From an uncultured Pseudomonadota bacterium (GTDB taxonomy: Bacteria; Pseudomonadota; Alphaproteobacteria; RF32; CAG-239): 34,770 nucleotides of DNA. Positions 1 to 9,130 of the stretch are shown piece by piece. The notes under the pieces are model-generated. The model saw only the letters and a list, made by a program, of their open reading frames with translations, did not search any database and was not told the origin of the DNA. The translations under genes were made by a program, and so were the position numbers. The first letter of the stretch is position 1, and every line of letters begins with the position of its first letter. Location: NCBI GenBank assembly GCA_949295915.1, contig CASFNB010000013.1, positions 1 to 34,770 of the forward strand, in the 5' to 3' direction.

Positions 1-99
1 GGTAATAGCAGCTGTCAAGGTTGTTTTACCGTGGTCTACGTGACCGATGGTTCCAATGTTGCAGTGAGGCTTATTGCGCTCAAATTTCTCTTTTGCCAT
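1..99 (-). CDS. tuf: Elongation factor Tu, N-terminal fragment (cut by window edge)
   Basis: EF-Tu is the GTPase that delivers aminoacyl-tRNA to the ribosomal A site. Only the first 33 codons are present. The translation begins [14 protein letters not shown] and runs into [12 protein letters not shown], the G1 (P-loop) region of EF-Tu. An ATG at 97-99 (minus) has a GGAG Shine-Dalgarno 8 bases upstream. It is the last gene of the str operon (rpsL-rpsG-fusA-tuf) but lies 276 bp beyond fusA and appears to have its own promoter. The fragment end is the window limit, not a truncation in the genome. Confidence 0.96.
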   Translation of the reverse strand, partial: MAKEKFERNKPHCNIGTIGHVDHGKTTLTAAIT

Positions 100-121
100 T
101 TAGATTTCTCCAAATAAAAAA

Positions 122-150
122 ATTAAAATAAAAAAAATAAAATTAGTCAA
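122..150 (-). promoter_or_regulatory. Candidate tuf promoter (TTGACT, 17 bp spacer, TTTAAT)
   Basis: Read on the minus strand, a -35 TTGACT (145-150) and a -10 TTTAAT (122-127) are 17 bp apart. Transcription would start near 115, leaving a leader of about 16 nt that contains the GGAG ribosome site of tuf. The first 11 bases, TTGACTAATTT, are identical to those of the str operon promoter. The call rests on matching the sigma-70 consensus by eye. Confidence 0.5.
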
Positions 151-307
151 AATTTTGTTTTTGGTGAGGAAGATAGAGTGATTATCAAAGTGAGAAAAAT
201 TTAGTGTACAATTTCTCAAAACTAACCCCATATTTCCAACAAACCAAAATTTGTTTTTAGAGGAGCAGGTAGAGTGATTTTGGAAGCGAAAAAAATTTTA
301 GTGTACA
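148..307. repeat. Two imperfect direct repeats of about 63 bp between fusA and tuf
   Basis: Copy 1 spans 148-210 and copy 2 spans 245-307. Both begin CAAAATTT, share the core TAGAGTGATT and end TTTAGTGTACA, with an estimated three quarters of positions matching and two 1-base length differences. The copies are about 97 bp apart. No ORF or clear terminator lies in this 276 bp gap. The function is unknown; a duplicated promoter/leader element or the remnant of a small insertion are both possible. Confidence 0.7.
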
Positions 308-375
308 TAAAAGGTACATGAATTTTTTGAGACTGAACAAAATCGCTCTAGATGCCCTATAAAAACGAAATTTTA

Positions 376-2451
376 CTATGCGTTTTTGGCTTTCACCTTA
401 TCCGCAATATCCTTCGGCACTTCAGCATAGTGATCAAACACCATGGTGAATTGTGCACGACCTTGGGACAAAGAACGCAATGTGTTTACGTAACCGAACA
501 TATTAGCGAGCGGCACTTGAGCATCGATAACGCGAGCATTAGCGCGTTGATCCATACCGTTAACCATACCGCGGCGAGAGTTCAAGTCACCGATGATATC
601 ACCCATATATTCTTCCGGAGTAACGACTTCAACTTTCATAATCGGTTCCAGAAGTTTCGGGTTAGCTTGACGCATACCTTCACGGAAGGCAGCACGAGCA
701 GCAATTTCAAAACACATAACGTTAGAGTCAACTTCGTGATATGCACCATCATACAAGGTACATTTTACGCCGCTGACCGGATATCCGGCAATAACACCGG
801 CATCCATAGCCGAACGCAAACCTTTTTCAACACCCGGGATGTATTCTTTTGGTACGTTACCGCCGACAACAGTGTTTTCAAATTCAAAACCGTTGTAACC
901 TTCAATCGGTTCAAATTTGATTTTAACTTTTGCGAACTGACCGGCACCACCGGATTGTTTCTTGTGGGTGTATTCGATATCGCAAGGTTTGGTAAATGTT
1001 TCACGATAAGCAACTTGCGGCTCACCGACATTGCATTCAACTTTGAATTCACGTTTCAAACGATCAACGATAATCTCCAAGTGCAATTCACCCATACCTT
1101 TGATGATTGTTTGACCGGAATCCGGATCAGAAGAAACTTTGAAAGACGGGTCTTCCATAGCCAAACGAGACAAAGCCAAGCCCATTTTTTCAACGTCGGC
1201 TTTAGTCTTCGGTTCTACAGCCAATTCAATAACCGGATCAGGGAATTCCATGTTTTCCAAAACAATAGGTTTGCTTTGATCGCACAAGGTATCACCTGTA
1301 GTGGTATCTTTCAAACCGGCCAAAGCGATAATATCGCCGGCATGAGCTTCTTTCAAATCCTCACGTTTATTGGCGTGCATCAACAACATACGACCAACGC
1401 GTTCTTTTTTATCTTTAACCGAGTTATAGATATAAGAACCGGCGGTCATTGTACCGGAATAAATACGGGTAAATGTCAAAGAACCAACGAACGGATCGTT
1501 CATGATTTTGAATGCCAAAGCTGCCAAAGGTTGATCATCGGCAGGATGTCTGACTTCTTCGATATCCGTTCCGGGTTTAACACCTTTAATTGACGGAATA
1601 TCGAGAGGAGAAGGCAAATAGTCAACAACGGCATCGAGCAAAGGTTGAACACCTTTGTTCTTAAATGCGGTACCGCAAAGAACCGGAACGAAATCTTGAG
1701 CCAATGTACCTTTACGGATACATTTCTTCAAAGTTTCGAGTGAAATTTCTTTACCTTCAAGATAATCTTCCATTGCTTGTTCATCTTGTTCAACGGCAGT
1801 TTCAACCAAAGCGTGATGATATTCTTCAGCTTTGTCTTTCAAATCCGAAGGAATTTCTCTTTCTTCAATCGGAGAATCTGCAGTATCACCTGTATAAACA
1901 ATAGCTTTCATACGCAACAAATCGACAACGCCTGTAAATTCGGCTTCTGCACCGATTGGCAATTGCAAAGCCAACGGGCGAGCGCCCAAGCGGTCAACGA
2001 TCATATCCAAGCAACGATAGAAGTTGGCACCGATACGGTCCATTTTGTTGCAGAAGCAAATACGAGGTACACCATATTTATCAGCTTGACGCCATACGGT
2101 TTCGGATTGAGGTTCAACACCGGCAACGGAGTCGAACACGGTGATGGCACCGTCCAAAACGCGCAAAGAACGTTCAACCTCAACGGTGAAGTCCACGTGG
2201 CCCGGAGTATCAATAATGTTGATACGATGACCTTTCCAGAAGCAAGTTGTGGCAGCAGAGGTAATAGTAATACCACGCTCTTGTTCTTGCTCCATCCAGT
2301 CCATGGTAGCGGCACCTTCGTGGGTTTCACCGATTTTATGGTTCACACCTGTATAATATAGGATACGCTCTGTAGTCGTGGTTTTACCGGCATCGATGTG
2401 AGCCATGATACCGATGTTTCTGTACATTTCAAGTTTATGTGTACGAGCCAT
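376..2451 (-). CDS. fusA: Elongation factor G
   Basis: EF-G is the cytoplasmic GTPase that drives translocation of tRNA and mRNA on the ribosome and helps recycle ribosomes with RRF. The 691-residue length is normal. The G-domain motifs are AHIDAGKT (17-24), DTPGH (81-85) and NKMD (135-138). The later domains II-V include the conserved GMGELHLE stretch and a loop typical of domain IV. The ATG at 2451 has an AGGGA ribosome site. It is third in the str operon, 27 bp after rpsG. The 413-residue ORF on the opposite strand is only an antisense shadow. Confidence 0.98.
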   Translation of the reverse strand: MARTHKLEMYRNIGIMAHIDAGKTTTTERILYYTGVNHKIGETHEGAATMDWMEQEQERGITITSAATTCFWKGHRINIIDTPGHVDFTVEVERSLRVLDGAITVFDSVAGVEPQSETVWRQADKYGVPRICFCNKMDRIGANFYRCLDMIVDRLGARPLALQLPIGAEAEFTGVVDLLRMKAIVYTGDTADSPIEEREIPSDLKDKAEEYHHALVETAVEQDEQAMEDYLEGKEISLETLKKCIRKGTLAQDFVPVLCGTAFKNKGVQPLLDAVVDYLPSPLDIPSIKGVKPGTDIEEVRHPADDQPLAALAFKIMNDPFVGSLTFTRIYSGTMTAGSYIYNSVKDKKERVGRMLLMHANKREDLKEAHAGDIIALAGLKDTTTGDTLCDQSKPIVLENMEFPDPVIELAVEPKTKADVEKMGLALSRLAMEDPSFKVSSDPDSGQTIIKGMGELHLEIIVDRLKREFKVECNVGEPQVAYRETFTKPCDIEYTHKKQSGGAGQFAKVKIKFEPIEGYNGFEFENTVVGGNVPKEYIPGVEKGLRSAMDAGVIAGYPVSGVKCTLYDGAYHEVDSNVMCFEIAARAAFREGMRQANPKLLEPIMKVEVVTPEEYMGDIIGDLNSRRGMVNGMDQRANARVIDAQVPLANMFGYVNTLRSLSQGRAQFTMVFDHYAEVPKDIADKVKAKNA

Positions 2452-2478
2452 GTTTTTTTCCCTATATTAAAGTTAGAA

Positions 2479-2952
<474 letters not shown>

Positions 2953-2961
2953 CTATTTCTC

Positions 2962-3333
2962 CTATTTAGGTCTCTTTGCGCCGTATAAAGAACGACGTTG
3001 ACGACGTTTAGCAATACCTTGAGTATCCAAAGTACCGCGGATGATATGATAACGAACACCAGGCAAGTCTTTAACGCGTCCGCCCTTAATCAGCACCACT
3101 GAGTGTTCTTGCAAGTTATGACCTTCACCAGGGATGTAGCTGATTACTTCAAAGCCGTTTGTTAAGCGTACGCGAGCCACTTTACGCAAAGCGGAGTTCG
3201 GTTTTTTCGGGGTAGTCGTGTAAACCCTTGTACAAACACCGCGTTTTTGTGGGCAAGCTTTCAAAGCCGGAACTTTGTTTCTCTTGACTTTTGGTGTTCG
3301 TGATTTACGAATTAACTGATTAATTGTAGGCAT
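2962..3333 (-). CDS. rpsL: 30S ribosomal protein S12
   Basis: S12 sits at the decoding centre and affects translational accuracy. The 123-residue protein begins [12 protein letters not shown]. An in-frame upstream extension to 3402 is rejected because AAGGAAATT lies directly before the ATG at 3333 and the extra residues are not S12-like. Lys43 (in [11 protein letters not shown]) and Lys88 (before DLPGVRYH), the common sites of streptomycin-resistance changes, are both wild type. Asp89, the usual RimO methylthiolation site, is present. It is the first gene of the str operon, with a promoter at 3433-3461. Confidence 0.98.
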   Translation of the reverse strand: MPTINQLIRKSRTPKVKRNKVPALKACPQKRGVCTRVYTTTPKKPNSALRKVARVRLTNGFEVISYIPGEGHNLQEHSVVLIKGGRVKDLPGVRYHIIRGTLDTQGIAKRRQRRSLYGAKRPK

Positions 3334-3432
3334 CACAATTTCCTTAAGTGTTATTAAAATTAAAACAATTCGCTCAATTTTCAAACAAGTAAAAGGACAC
3401 ACCTATGCCCTCCCTCTAAATTGAGTCTCGGC

Positions 3433-3461
3433 ATAGTAGATTGAGATAACAAATTAGTCAA
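3433..3461 (-). promoter_or_regulatory. str operon promoter (TTGACT, 17 bp, TACTAT)
   Basis: On the minus strand, TTGACT (3456-3461) and TACTAT (3433-3438) are separated by exactly 17 bp. Transcription would start near 3426, giving a leader of about 93 nt before rpsL. A GAGTC site at 3423-3427 overlaps the predicted start. This is the best sigma-70-like promoter in the window; it is predicted from consensus only. Confidence 0.7.
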
Positions 3462-3465
3462 CCCC

Positions 3466-3491
3466 CAAAATGAATTTTTTTTATCATTTTG
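3466..3491. repeat. Inverted repeat CAAAATGA / TCATTTTG upstream of the str promoter
   Basis: Perfect 8-bp arms at 3466-3473 and 3484-3491 flank a 10-base A/T spacer. The repeat lies just upstream of the -35 of the str promoter, at a position suited to an activator or repressor, and its right arm touches a GAGTC site. It could instead be a chance AT-rich palindrome. Confidence 0.4.
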
Positions 3492-3708
3492 AGTCTATTT
3501 TTTATATATGTAATTTCAAAAAGCCCCCAAAGTGCGTCGATACAAACCAGACTCAGACTCGCCTACATATTTTTATTTACGATTTATTAAACATTTTTAT
3601 TGAGTCTATTTTGAGTCTATAATTTTACAATATAGGTGAAAAAAAACTTGCGTTTAGCAAAATAAAATAATACTCTCAGCCTAAAATAAAATATTATGGG
3701 GGAATATC

Positions 3709-4677
3709 ATGAATACTGAAAATCCGGATATTATTTCTGCCAAAAGAACCATCGACAAAGAAGTTGAAGCCTTGCGTATGATGGAAGATGAACTCAGCTC
3801 AAATTTGACTGCCGCGCTTGACTTAATGCAACAAACAAAAGGTCGTGTTATTGTTACCGGCATGGGGAAATCCGGACATGTCGGCTCTAAAATAGCGGCA
3901 ACATTGGCCTCCACCGGTACACCTTCTTTCTTTGTTCACCCCGGAGAAGCCAGCCACGGTGATTTGGGTATGCTCACCAATGATGATTGCGTTGTTGCCA
4001 TATCAAACAGCGGAGAAACTAAAGAGCTTAGCGATATAATTCTTTATTGCAAAAGATACGGTATTCCGCTCATATCCATAACCAAGAACCCCAATAGCAC
4101 ACTTGGAAAATCGGGGAATATTCTCTTGAAACTTCCCGATGACGGCGAAGCCTGCCCATTAGGTTTGGCGCCGACATCCTCAACAACCGCGACCATGGTC
4201 TTGGGTGATATCTTGGCTGTTCGCCTGCTGGAAAGAAAAGGCTTCACCAAAACCGATTTCAAACAACGTCATCCCGGTGGAAAGCTTGGATCTTTCTTGA
4301 AAAAAGTTTCCGATCTGATGCACAAAGACGATGAAATGCCGCTTGTTCATGAAGACACCCCGATGCAAGATGCTTTGCTCGTGATGACCTCAAAAATGCT
4401 TGGCTGCGTCGGCATTATCGATAAAGAAGAAAAATTAGTCGGCATCTTCACCGATGGTGACCTCCGTCGTTGTCTGGGGCCCGATATTTTAACCAAAACA
4501 GCCAAAGACGTGATGACAAAAAATCCCAAAACCATTTCAGCAGATGTTTTGGCGGTTGAAGCCCTAAACACTATGAATAATACAGGCAAAGGAATTACTC
4601 AACTTTTTGTTATTCAAGACGGGAAACCCGTCGGCATCATTCATATGCACGATTGCTTAAGAGCCGGAGTAATGTAA
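3709..4677 (+). CDS. kdsD: Arabinose-5-phosphate isomerase (KpsF/GutQ/KdsD family)
   Basis: The enzyme interconverts D-ribulose 5-phosphate and D-arabinose 5-phosphate, the first step of Kdo synthesis for lipopolysaccharide, in the cytoplasm. The 322 residues contain an SIS sugar-isomerase domain (about 40-180) with GMGKSGHVG (51-59) and GEASHGDLGM (79-88), a HPGGKLG motif (188-194), and two CBS domains (about 203-258 and 265-322). The ATG follows GGGGGAATATC. It opens the LPS/rpoN cluster on the plus strand. kdsC, which lies between kdsD and lptC in E. coli, is absent here. Confidence 0.95.
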   Translation: MNTENPDIISAKRTIDKEVEALRMMEDELSSNLTAALDLMQQTKGRVIVTGMGKSGHVGSKIAATLASTGTPSFFVHPGEASHGDLGMLTNDDCVVAISNSGETKELSDIILYCKRYGIPLISITKNPNSTLGKSGNILLKLPDDGEACPLGLAPTSSTTATMVLGDILAVRLLERKGFTKTDFKQRHPGGKLGSFLKKVSDLMHKDDEMPLVHEDTPMQDALLVMTSKMLGCVGIIDKEEKLVGIFTDGDLRRCLGPDILTKTAKDVMTKNPKTISADVLAVEALNTMNNTGKGITQLFVIQDGKPVGIIHMHDCLRAGVM

Positions 4678-4679
4678 GA

Positions 4680-5357
4680 TTGGTTGATATCAAAAAAATA
4701 GATTCTCTTTTTGCCGAAGATGCACGAAAAAAAGAGCTCACCAAACAAGAAAACAGCATCACGCGCCACACCAAACGCGTGAACAGAGCAAAGCTGATTT
4801 TGCCGAGTTTTGCTGCTGTTTTAATCGCAATGTTGTTAATTTTTCCTTCGATAAAAAATGATGAAAAAAGTTTTTTGTTTGACGTAACGCTTCCCAAAAA
4901 AGGAGAGCTGGAAAAATTGCACATCGAAAAGACCGTATTGAATATCACGGATAAAAAAAATCGAGTCAATAACTTCACGGCGGATAACATTGATGAAACC
5001 GAACCCGGTTCAAAACTTATCAAGCTCAAAAATCCTGACGGGGTTATGCCCACCTCGGATTTTGATTGGTTAAACATAAAATCTCCGACCGGATTTTATA
5101 ATCAAAAAGACAACACGCTCACCTTAACGGATAATGTTGAAATATATTATTCTCAGGGAATGAGTGTTAATGTTCCCGATATTCTTTATGATTTTAAAAC
5201 CAATATCGCCAAAAGCGATCATCCGGTTAAAGCACAGGGAGAAGCCGGAGACTTAACTTCGGAATCTTTTGAAATGAACACTGATACCGGTGTTATAACC
5301 TTCAAAGGAAAAACTTTCATCAAACTACGAGAAGATTCATTAAAAGGAATGAAATAA
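4680..5357 (+). CDS. lptC: LPS export protein LptC (periplasmic, membrane-anchored)
   Basis: LptC passes lipopolysaccharide from the LptBFG transporter to LptA at the inner membrane. The 225-residue product has a charged N-terminus, one membrane segment (about 38-58) and a beta-rich periplasmic domain of the LptC/YrbK type. Identification rests on topology and on its position directly before lptA and lptB. The start is uncertain. TTG at 4680, two bases after the kdsD stop with GGAG upstream, is preferred. Another TTG at 4653 would add nine residues and overlap kdsD. No ATG fits. Confidence 0.85.
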   Translation: MVDIKKIDSLFAEDARKKELTKQENSITRHTKRVNRAKLILPSFAAVLIAMLLIFPSIKNDEKSFLFDVTLPKKGELEKLHIEKTVLNITDKKNRVNNFTADNIDETEPGSKLIKLKNPDGVMPTSDFDWLNIKSPTGFYNQKDNTLTLTDNVEIYYSQGMSVNVPDILYDFKTNIAKSDHPVKAQGEAGDLTSESFEMNTDTGVITFKGKTFIKLREDSLKGMK

Positions 5358-6128
5358 ATGCAAAAAGCGGTCATCATCATTATCACCCTTTTGTTTGGCA
5401 TAAACATTGCTCAAGCTCAATACATCACTTTAAATGCCGATAAAGAAGTTACTTGGGATTCTCAAGCGCAAAAGATGACCGCTGTCGGCAATGCCGTTGC
5501 GACAAAGGGAGATATGACGGTCAAAGCCCAAAAGATGGAAGCATATTATGCCAAAAATGACACCACCGGCAAAAATACCATTACCGAAGTACATGCCGCA
5601 AACAACGTAACAATGACTTCTCCCAAAGCTAATGCTTACGGCGATACACTTGACTATGATGTTATCAAAGATGAAGTTATCTTAAAAGGGCAACCGGCAA
5701 AACTCAAAACCGACAAAGAAACTATCACAGCCAAAGGAAATATCACCTATTATCCCAATGCTCAAAAAGCCATCGCCGTTGAAGATGTTGAAGCCACTGA
5801 TAAAGACAACAATAAAATTTTCTCACAAAAAATGATTGCTTTTTTCAAAAAAGACGCTTCCGACAATATGGTAATGGACAAAGTAGAAATTTATGATAAT
5901 GTCAAAATTGTTACCAAAGATGCCACCGTTACGGCCGATAAAGGCTTATACCTTCCTAAAACGGCCGTTATCAAATTGTTTGACAATGTGTTGATAGATC
6001 AGCAAGGAAACAAACTCAAGGGCGACTTTGCCGAGACAAACTTAAACACGGGAAAGAGCCGAATTTTGGCCGGACAAACATCACAAGGACGCGTCTCCGG
6101 TATATTTAAAGAAAAGAAAAAAGATTAG
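5358..6128 (+). CDS. lptA: LPS transport periplasmic protein LptA (long form)
   Basis: LptA forms the periplasmic bridge that carries LPS from LptC to the outer-membrane LptD. A signal peptide is visible (residues 1 to about 20, ending AQAQ). It is followed by repeated OstA-type strands with alternating short motifs such as AVGNAVATKG, MTVKAQKMEAYYAK and DNVKIVTKDATVTADKGLY. At 256 residues it is longer than the E. coli protein (185), and the region from about 125 to 225 reads like additional OstA strands. It starts immediately after the lptC stop, with AAGGA inside the lptC end, which suggests translational coupling. Confidence 0.9.
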   Translation: MQKAVIIIITLLFGINIAQAQYITLNADKEVTWDSQAQKMTAVGNAVATKGDMTVKAQKMEAYYAKNDTTGKNTITEVHAANNVTMTSPKANAYGDTLDYDVIKDEVILKGQPAKLKTDKETITAKGNITYYPNAQKAIAVEDVEATDKDNNKIFSQKMIAFFKKDASDNMVMDKVEIYDNVKIVTKDATVTADKGLYLPKTAVIKLFDNVLIDQQGNKLKGDFAETNLNTGKSRILAGQTSQGRVSGIFKEKKKD

Positions 6129-6147
6129 AAAATAAAGGAAAACATTT

Positions 6148-6894
6148 ATGACCACAACATCATCAGCTCCGGTTTCAAAATTAGAAGTATTTAACATCGG
6201 CAAAAAATATAAAAACCGCCCTGTTCTGCGTAATGTTTCCTTAAATATCAAACGCGGAGAGGCTGTAGGTTTATTAGGTCCGAACGGCGCCGGAAAAACC
6301 ACTTGTTTTTATTGCGTTACCGGTTTGATTACACCTGATTACGGCGATGTTCACATTGACGGTCAAGACATTACCAATTTGCCAATGTATCGCAGAGCGC
6401 GTATGGGTATCGGCTATCTGCCGCAAGAAGCATCGATTTTCCGCTCCTTGAGTGTGGAAGACAACATTAAATCCATTTTGGAAATTGTCATTGACGACGA
6501 AAGCCAACGTGAAAACATGTTGGAAGAATTGCTATCCGAATTTTCCATTGCGCATTTAAGAAAATCACCGGCCATTGCTTTATCCGGCGGTGAAAGACGC
6601 CGTTTGGAAATTGCCCGTGCTTTGGCAAGCCAACCGCATTTTATTTTGCTGGATGAACCGCTCGCCGGTATTGACCCGATTGCCGTAGGCGAAATCAGAA
6701 ACTTGGTTTCACAATTAAAACACCGAGGCTTAGGCGTTTTGATTACCGACCACAACGTAAGAGAAACTCTGGACATTACCGACCGCGCCTACATTTTGCA
6801 CGGTGGCACGGTTTTGATGGAAGGCACGCCGGAAGAAATTGTCAATAACGCAGAAGTAAGAAAAGTTTACCTCGGCGATAATTTCTCGATGTAA
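6148..6894 (+). CDS. lptB: LPS export ABC transporter ATPase LptB
   Basis: LptB is the cytoplasmic ATPase of the LptB2FG complex that extracts LPS from the inner membrane. All ABC motifs are intact: Walker A GPNGAGKT (44-51), Q-loop Gln93, signature LSGGER (145-150), Walker B FILLDE (165-170) and switch His202 (TDHNVRE). The 248 residues are normal for the family. It lies 19 bp after lptA and 19 bp before rpoN, in one operon. The permease genes lptF and lptG are not in the window, as is usual. Confidence 0.97.
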   Translation: MTTTSSAPVSKLEVFNIGKKYKNRPVLRNVSLNIKRGEAVGLLGPNGAGKTTCFYCVTGLITPDYGDVHIDGQDITNLPMYRRARMGIGYLPQEASIFRSLSVEDNIKSILEIVIDDESQRENMLEELLSEFSIAHLRKSPAIALSGGERRRLEIARALASQPHFILLDEPLAGIDPIAVGEIRNLVSQLKHRGLGVLITDHNVRETLDITDRAYILHGGTVLMEGTPEEIVNNAEVRKVYLGDNFSM

Positions 6895-6913
6895 AAATAC
6901 GGAGAATTAATCA

Positions 6914-8395
6914 GTGGCGATTACACCCAAGCTGGAGCTAAAACAATCACAATCGCTATTGATGACTCCTCAATTGCGTCAAGCCATTAACTTACTGCAA
7001 TTATCAAATTTGGAATTAAGCGAACTGATTGAGGAAGAGTTAATTGCCAATCCGCTTTTACAAAAAGAAGATGCCGCAACCGGAGACAATGTCGAGCTGC
7101 CGCAAACCATTGATGACTACGACAGAGAAGAATCCCCTAACCTCTCCGAAGAAGATTTCAGCCCAGACTTTGATATTTCTGACCGTTTTGATGATTACGG
7201 TTCCGATAGTGAAGGATATAATGCTCTGGATAATGATTATGACTGGAACATTACCAATCATAATAAAAACCATTCAGACAATGAAGACTTTGATTTTTTT
7301 GAAAAAAGGCTGGCTGAAAAACCATCTTTATACGAAGTTCTCAACCGGCAAATCGGCTTAACCTTCCCAAGCCCTAAAAACAAATTTATTGCCGTCAGAT
7401 TATGCGAATATTTGGATGGTGCCGGCTACTTCCGCGGAGATATTATACAAATTGCCAAACAACTGAAAATCCCCGCAGAACAAGTCGAAAATGTTTTAAG
7501 CCAAATGAAGCAATTTGAACCGAGCGGTATTTTTGCGCAAGATTTGGCAGAATGTTTAAAACTGCAAATCAAAGAACAACAATTTGATGACAAGCGTATT
7601 TTAATATTATTGGAGCACCTTCCGCTGCTTGCCGAGCGGCGTTTTAAAGAGCTCAAAAAACTTTGCGATTGCAACGATGAAGAATTAGCAACATTCATTT
7701 CACAAATCAAAAGGCTCAACCCCAAGCCTGCAACTGATTATGAAGCCGAAACAGCGGTAAATATTATCCCCGATGTTTTTGTTAAGCGCGATAAGTACGG
7801 CATATATCATGTTGAACTAAACAGCGCCTCATTACCACGTTTGCTTATCAACCAACATTATTACAGCGAAATTAAAACCGCGGATAAAAACACCAAAAGA
7901 TATCTTAAAGAAAATTTAAGCTCAGCCAATTTCTTAATAAAATCACTACATCAACGCGCCGTAAACATCTTAAAAGTCAGCGAAGAAATCGTCAAATATC
8001 AATATGACTTTTTTGAAAAAGGTATTGAGTATATCAAGCCTATGACGCTAAAAGATATTGCCGAACAAACAGAAATGCACGAAAGTACCGTAAGTCGTAT
8101 CTCAAACGGCAAATATATGCACACACCGCTAGGCATTTTTGAGCTGAAATACTTTTTCTCTACCGCCGCCGGCAGCTATATTGGAGATGAGCAAACTTCC
8201 GTTTTGAGCATAAAGCATAAACTCAAAAAATGGATAGATGAAGAGCCCCCTGAGCACATTCTTTCTGACGAAGAACTGTCCGAGCTTTTTGCCAAAGAAG
8301 GATTAAAAGTGGCAAGACGCACCGTTGCCAAATATCGAGAAGCAATCGGCATTGGTTCATCAGCTCAAAGAAAACGAGAAAAGCGCAATCGCTAG
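6914..8395 (+). CDS. rpoN: RNA polymerase sigma-54 factor
   Basis: Sigma-54 directs RNA polymerase to -24/-12 promoters that need an ATP-dependent enhancer-binding activator. The 493-residue protein has the Gln/Leu-rich region I at the start (LKQSQSLLMTPQLRQAINLL, residues 9-28), an acidic region II (about 55-115), a core-binding domain, a helix-turn-helix near 390-410, and the diagnostic RpoN box ARRTVAKYRE (467-476) near the C-terminus. The start is GTG at 6914 with GGAG upstream. No sigma-54 activator and no clear -24/-12 promoter was seen in the window. Confidence 0.97.
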   Translation: MAITPKLELKQSQSLLMTPQLRQAINLLQLSNLELSELIEEELIANPLLQKEDAATGDNVELPQTIDDYDREESPNLSEEDFSPDFDISDRFDDYGSDSEGYNALDNDYDWNITNHNKNHSDNEDFDFFEKRLAEKPSLYEVLNRQIGLTFPSPKNKFIAVRLCEYLDGAGYFRGDIIQIAKQLKIPAEQVENVLSQMKQFEPSGIFAQDLAECLKLQIKEQQFDDKRILILLEHLPLLAERRFKELKKLCDCNDEELATFISQIKRLNPKPATDYEAETAVNIIPDVFVKRDKYGIYHVELNSASLPRLLINQHYYSEIKTADKNTKRYLKENLSSANFLIKSLHQRAVNILKVSEEIVKYQYDFFEKGIEYIKPMTLKDIAEQTEMHESTVSRISNGKYMHTPLGIFELKYFFSTAAGSYIGDEQTSVLSIKHKLKKWIDEEPPEHILSDEELSELFAKEGLKVARRTVAKYREAIGIGSSAQRKREKRNR

Positions 8396-8457
8396 GCAAA
8401 GCCATTGGAAGTTTTTATTGACTTTTATCAATATTGGGGTTAAGTAAAAACTTACAT

Positions 8458-8486
8458 TTGCTATTCTGCCGAAAAATTGCTATATT
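8458..8486 (+). promoter_or_regulatory. Candidate hpf-ptsN promoter (TTGCTA, 17 bp, TATATT)
   Basis: TTGCTA (8458-8463) and TATATT (8481-8486) are 17 bp apart in the 136-bp rpoN-hpf gap. The predicted start is about 40 nt before the hpf ATG. It would let the hibernation factor be expressed separately from the LPS genes. A weaker pair, TTGACT with TAAGTA, lies about 40 bp upstream. Confidence 0.5.
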
Positions 8487-8531
8487 AAATAGGTAGATTG
8501 TTTTTTAATATATTTTGTAAGGATACAGATT

Positions 8532-9101
8532 ATGAAAATTGAAATAACAGGAAAACAAGTTGACATTGGCGACAAGCTTCATAAGCATGTTGAAGAAGGC
8601 GTAATGAACTCCGTCAACAAATATTTCAACGCTCCTATCAGCGCAACAGTAGCTTTCTCAAAAGAAGGTGAAGAATTCAAAGCTGAAGTAACGGTTCATC
8701 CTGCTAAAAATATTGTCTTGAAAGGTTCCAGCGAAAGCTGCGCCGATCCTTACTCTGCATTTGATTCTGCAAACCAACATATTGCCACACGTTTGCGCCG
8801 TCACAAAAACAAATTGAACGACCACAAAGGCAAAGCCGGTTTAGATGAAGCAGAAATTGCTAACCAAGCCATCTTCCCGTTGATCGAAAACGAAGAAGAA
8901 ATGGATATTAATGAAGATGCTCCGATTACCATTGCCGAAACCGAAGCTAACATCCCTGTCTGCACCGTTAGCGAAGCTGTAATGCGCATGGACTTGGCTG
9001 ATGAATGCGCTATCATGTTCAAAAACAGCGCCAACGGACACATCAGTATGGTATATCGTCGCAAAGACGGCAATATCGGCTGGGTAGAGCCTAAAGCCTA
9101 A
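8532..9101 (+). CDS. hpf: Ribosome hibernation promoting factor, long form
   Basis: HPF binds the 30S decoding channel and silences ribosomes in stationary phase; the long form joins them into 100S dimers without RMF. The 189 residues comprise an N-terminal S30AE domain (about 1-100, starting MKIEITGKQVDIGD) and a C-terminal dimerisation domain (about 130-189, ending SMVYRRKDGNIGWVEP). The ATG has AAGGA 8 bases upstream. It lies between rpoN and ptsN, the standard proteobacterial neighbourhood, with its own probable promoter. Confidence 0.95.
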   Translation: MKIEITGKQVDIGDKLHKHVEEGVMNSVNKYFNAPISATVAFSKEGEEFKAEVTVHPAKNIVLKGSSESCADPYSAFDSANQHIATRLRRHKNKLNDHKGKAGLDEAEIANQAIFPLIENEEEMDINEDAPITIAETEANIPVCTVSEAVMRMDLADECAIMFKNSANGHISMVYRRKDGNIGWVEPKA

Positions 9102-9130
9102 TCTCGTTTTAACAATAAAAGGCACTAAAG

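Larger units (their letters stand above)
3334..3708. promoter_or_regulatory. Divergent rpsL/kdsD control region with six GANTC sites
   Basis: This 375-bp gene-free region separates rpsL (minus) from kdsD (plus). GANTC sites lie at 3423, 3491, 3550, 3556, 3602 and 3613, far more than chance would give in about 200 bp of AT-rich DNA. The decamer TTGAGTCTAT occurs at 3489-3498, 3600-3609 and 3611-3620, with a partial copy (TTGAGTCT) at 3421. A perfect TATAAT at 3618-3623 follows the last copy and may be the kdsD -10, although its -35 is weak. An inverted repeat lies at 3466-3491. Confidence 0.65.

Noticed and set aside
352..1593. 413-residue ORF on the plus strand
   Set aside because: It is antisense to fusA, which is unmistakable on the minus strand; the product is His/Phe/Asn-rich with no domain and no ribosome site.
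3334..3402. N-terminal extension of S12
   Set aside because: S12 starts at [12 protein letters not shown] in essentially all bacteria, and the ribosome site immediately precedes that ATG.
8401..8531. Sigma-54 promoter upstream of hpf
   Set aside because: No GG-N10-GC arrangement with good -24/-12 context was found; a sigma-70-like pair fits better.
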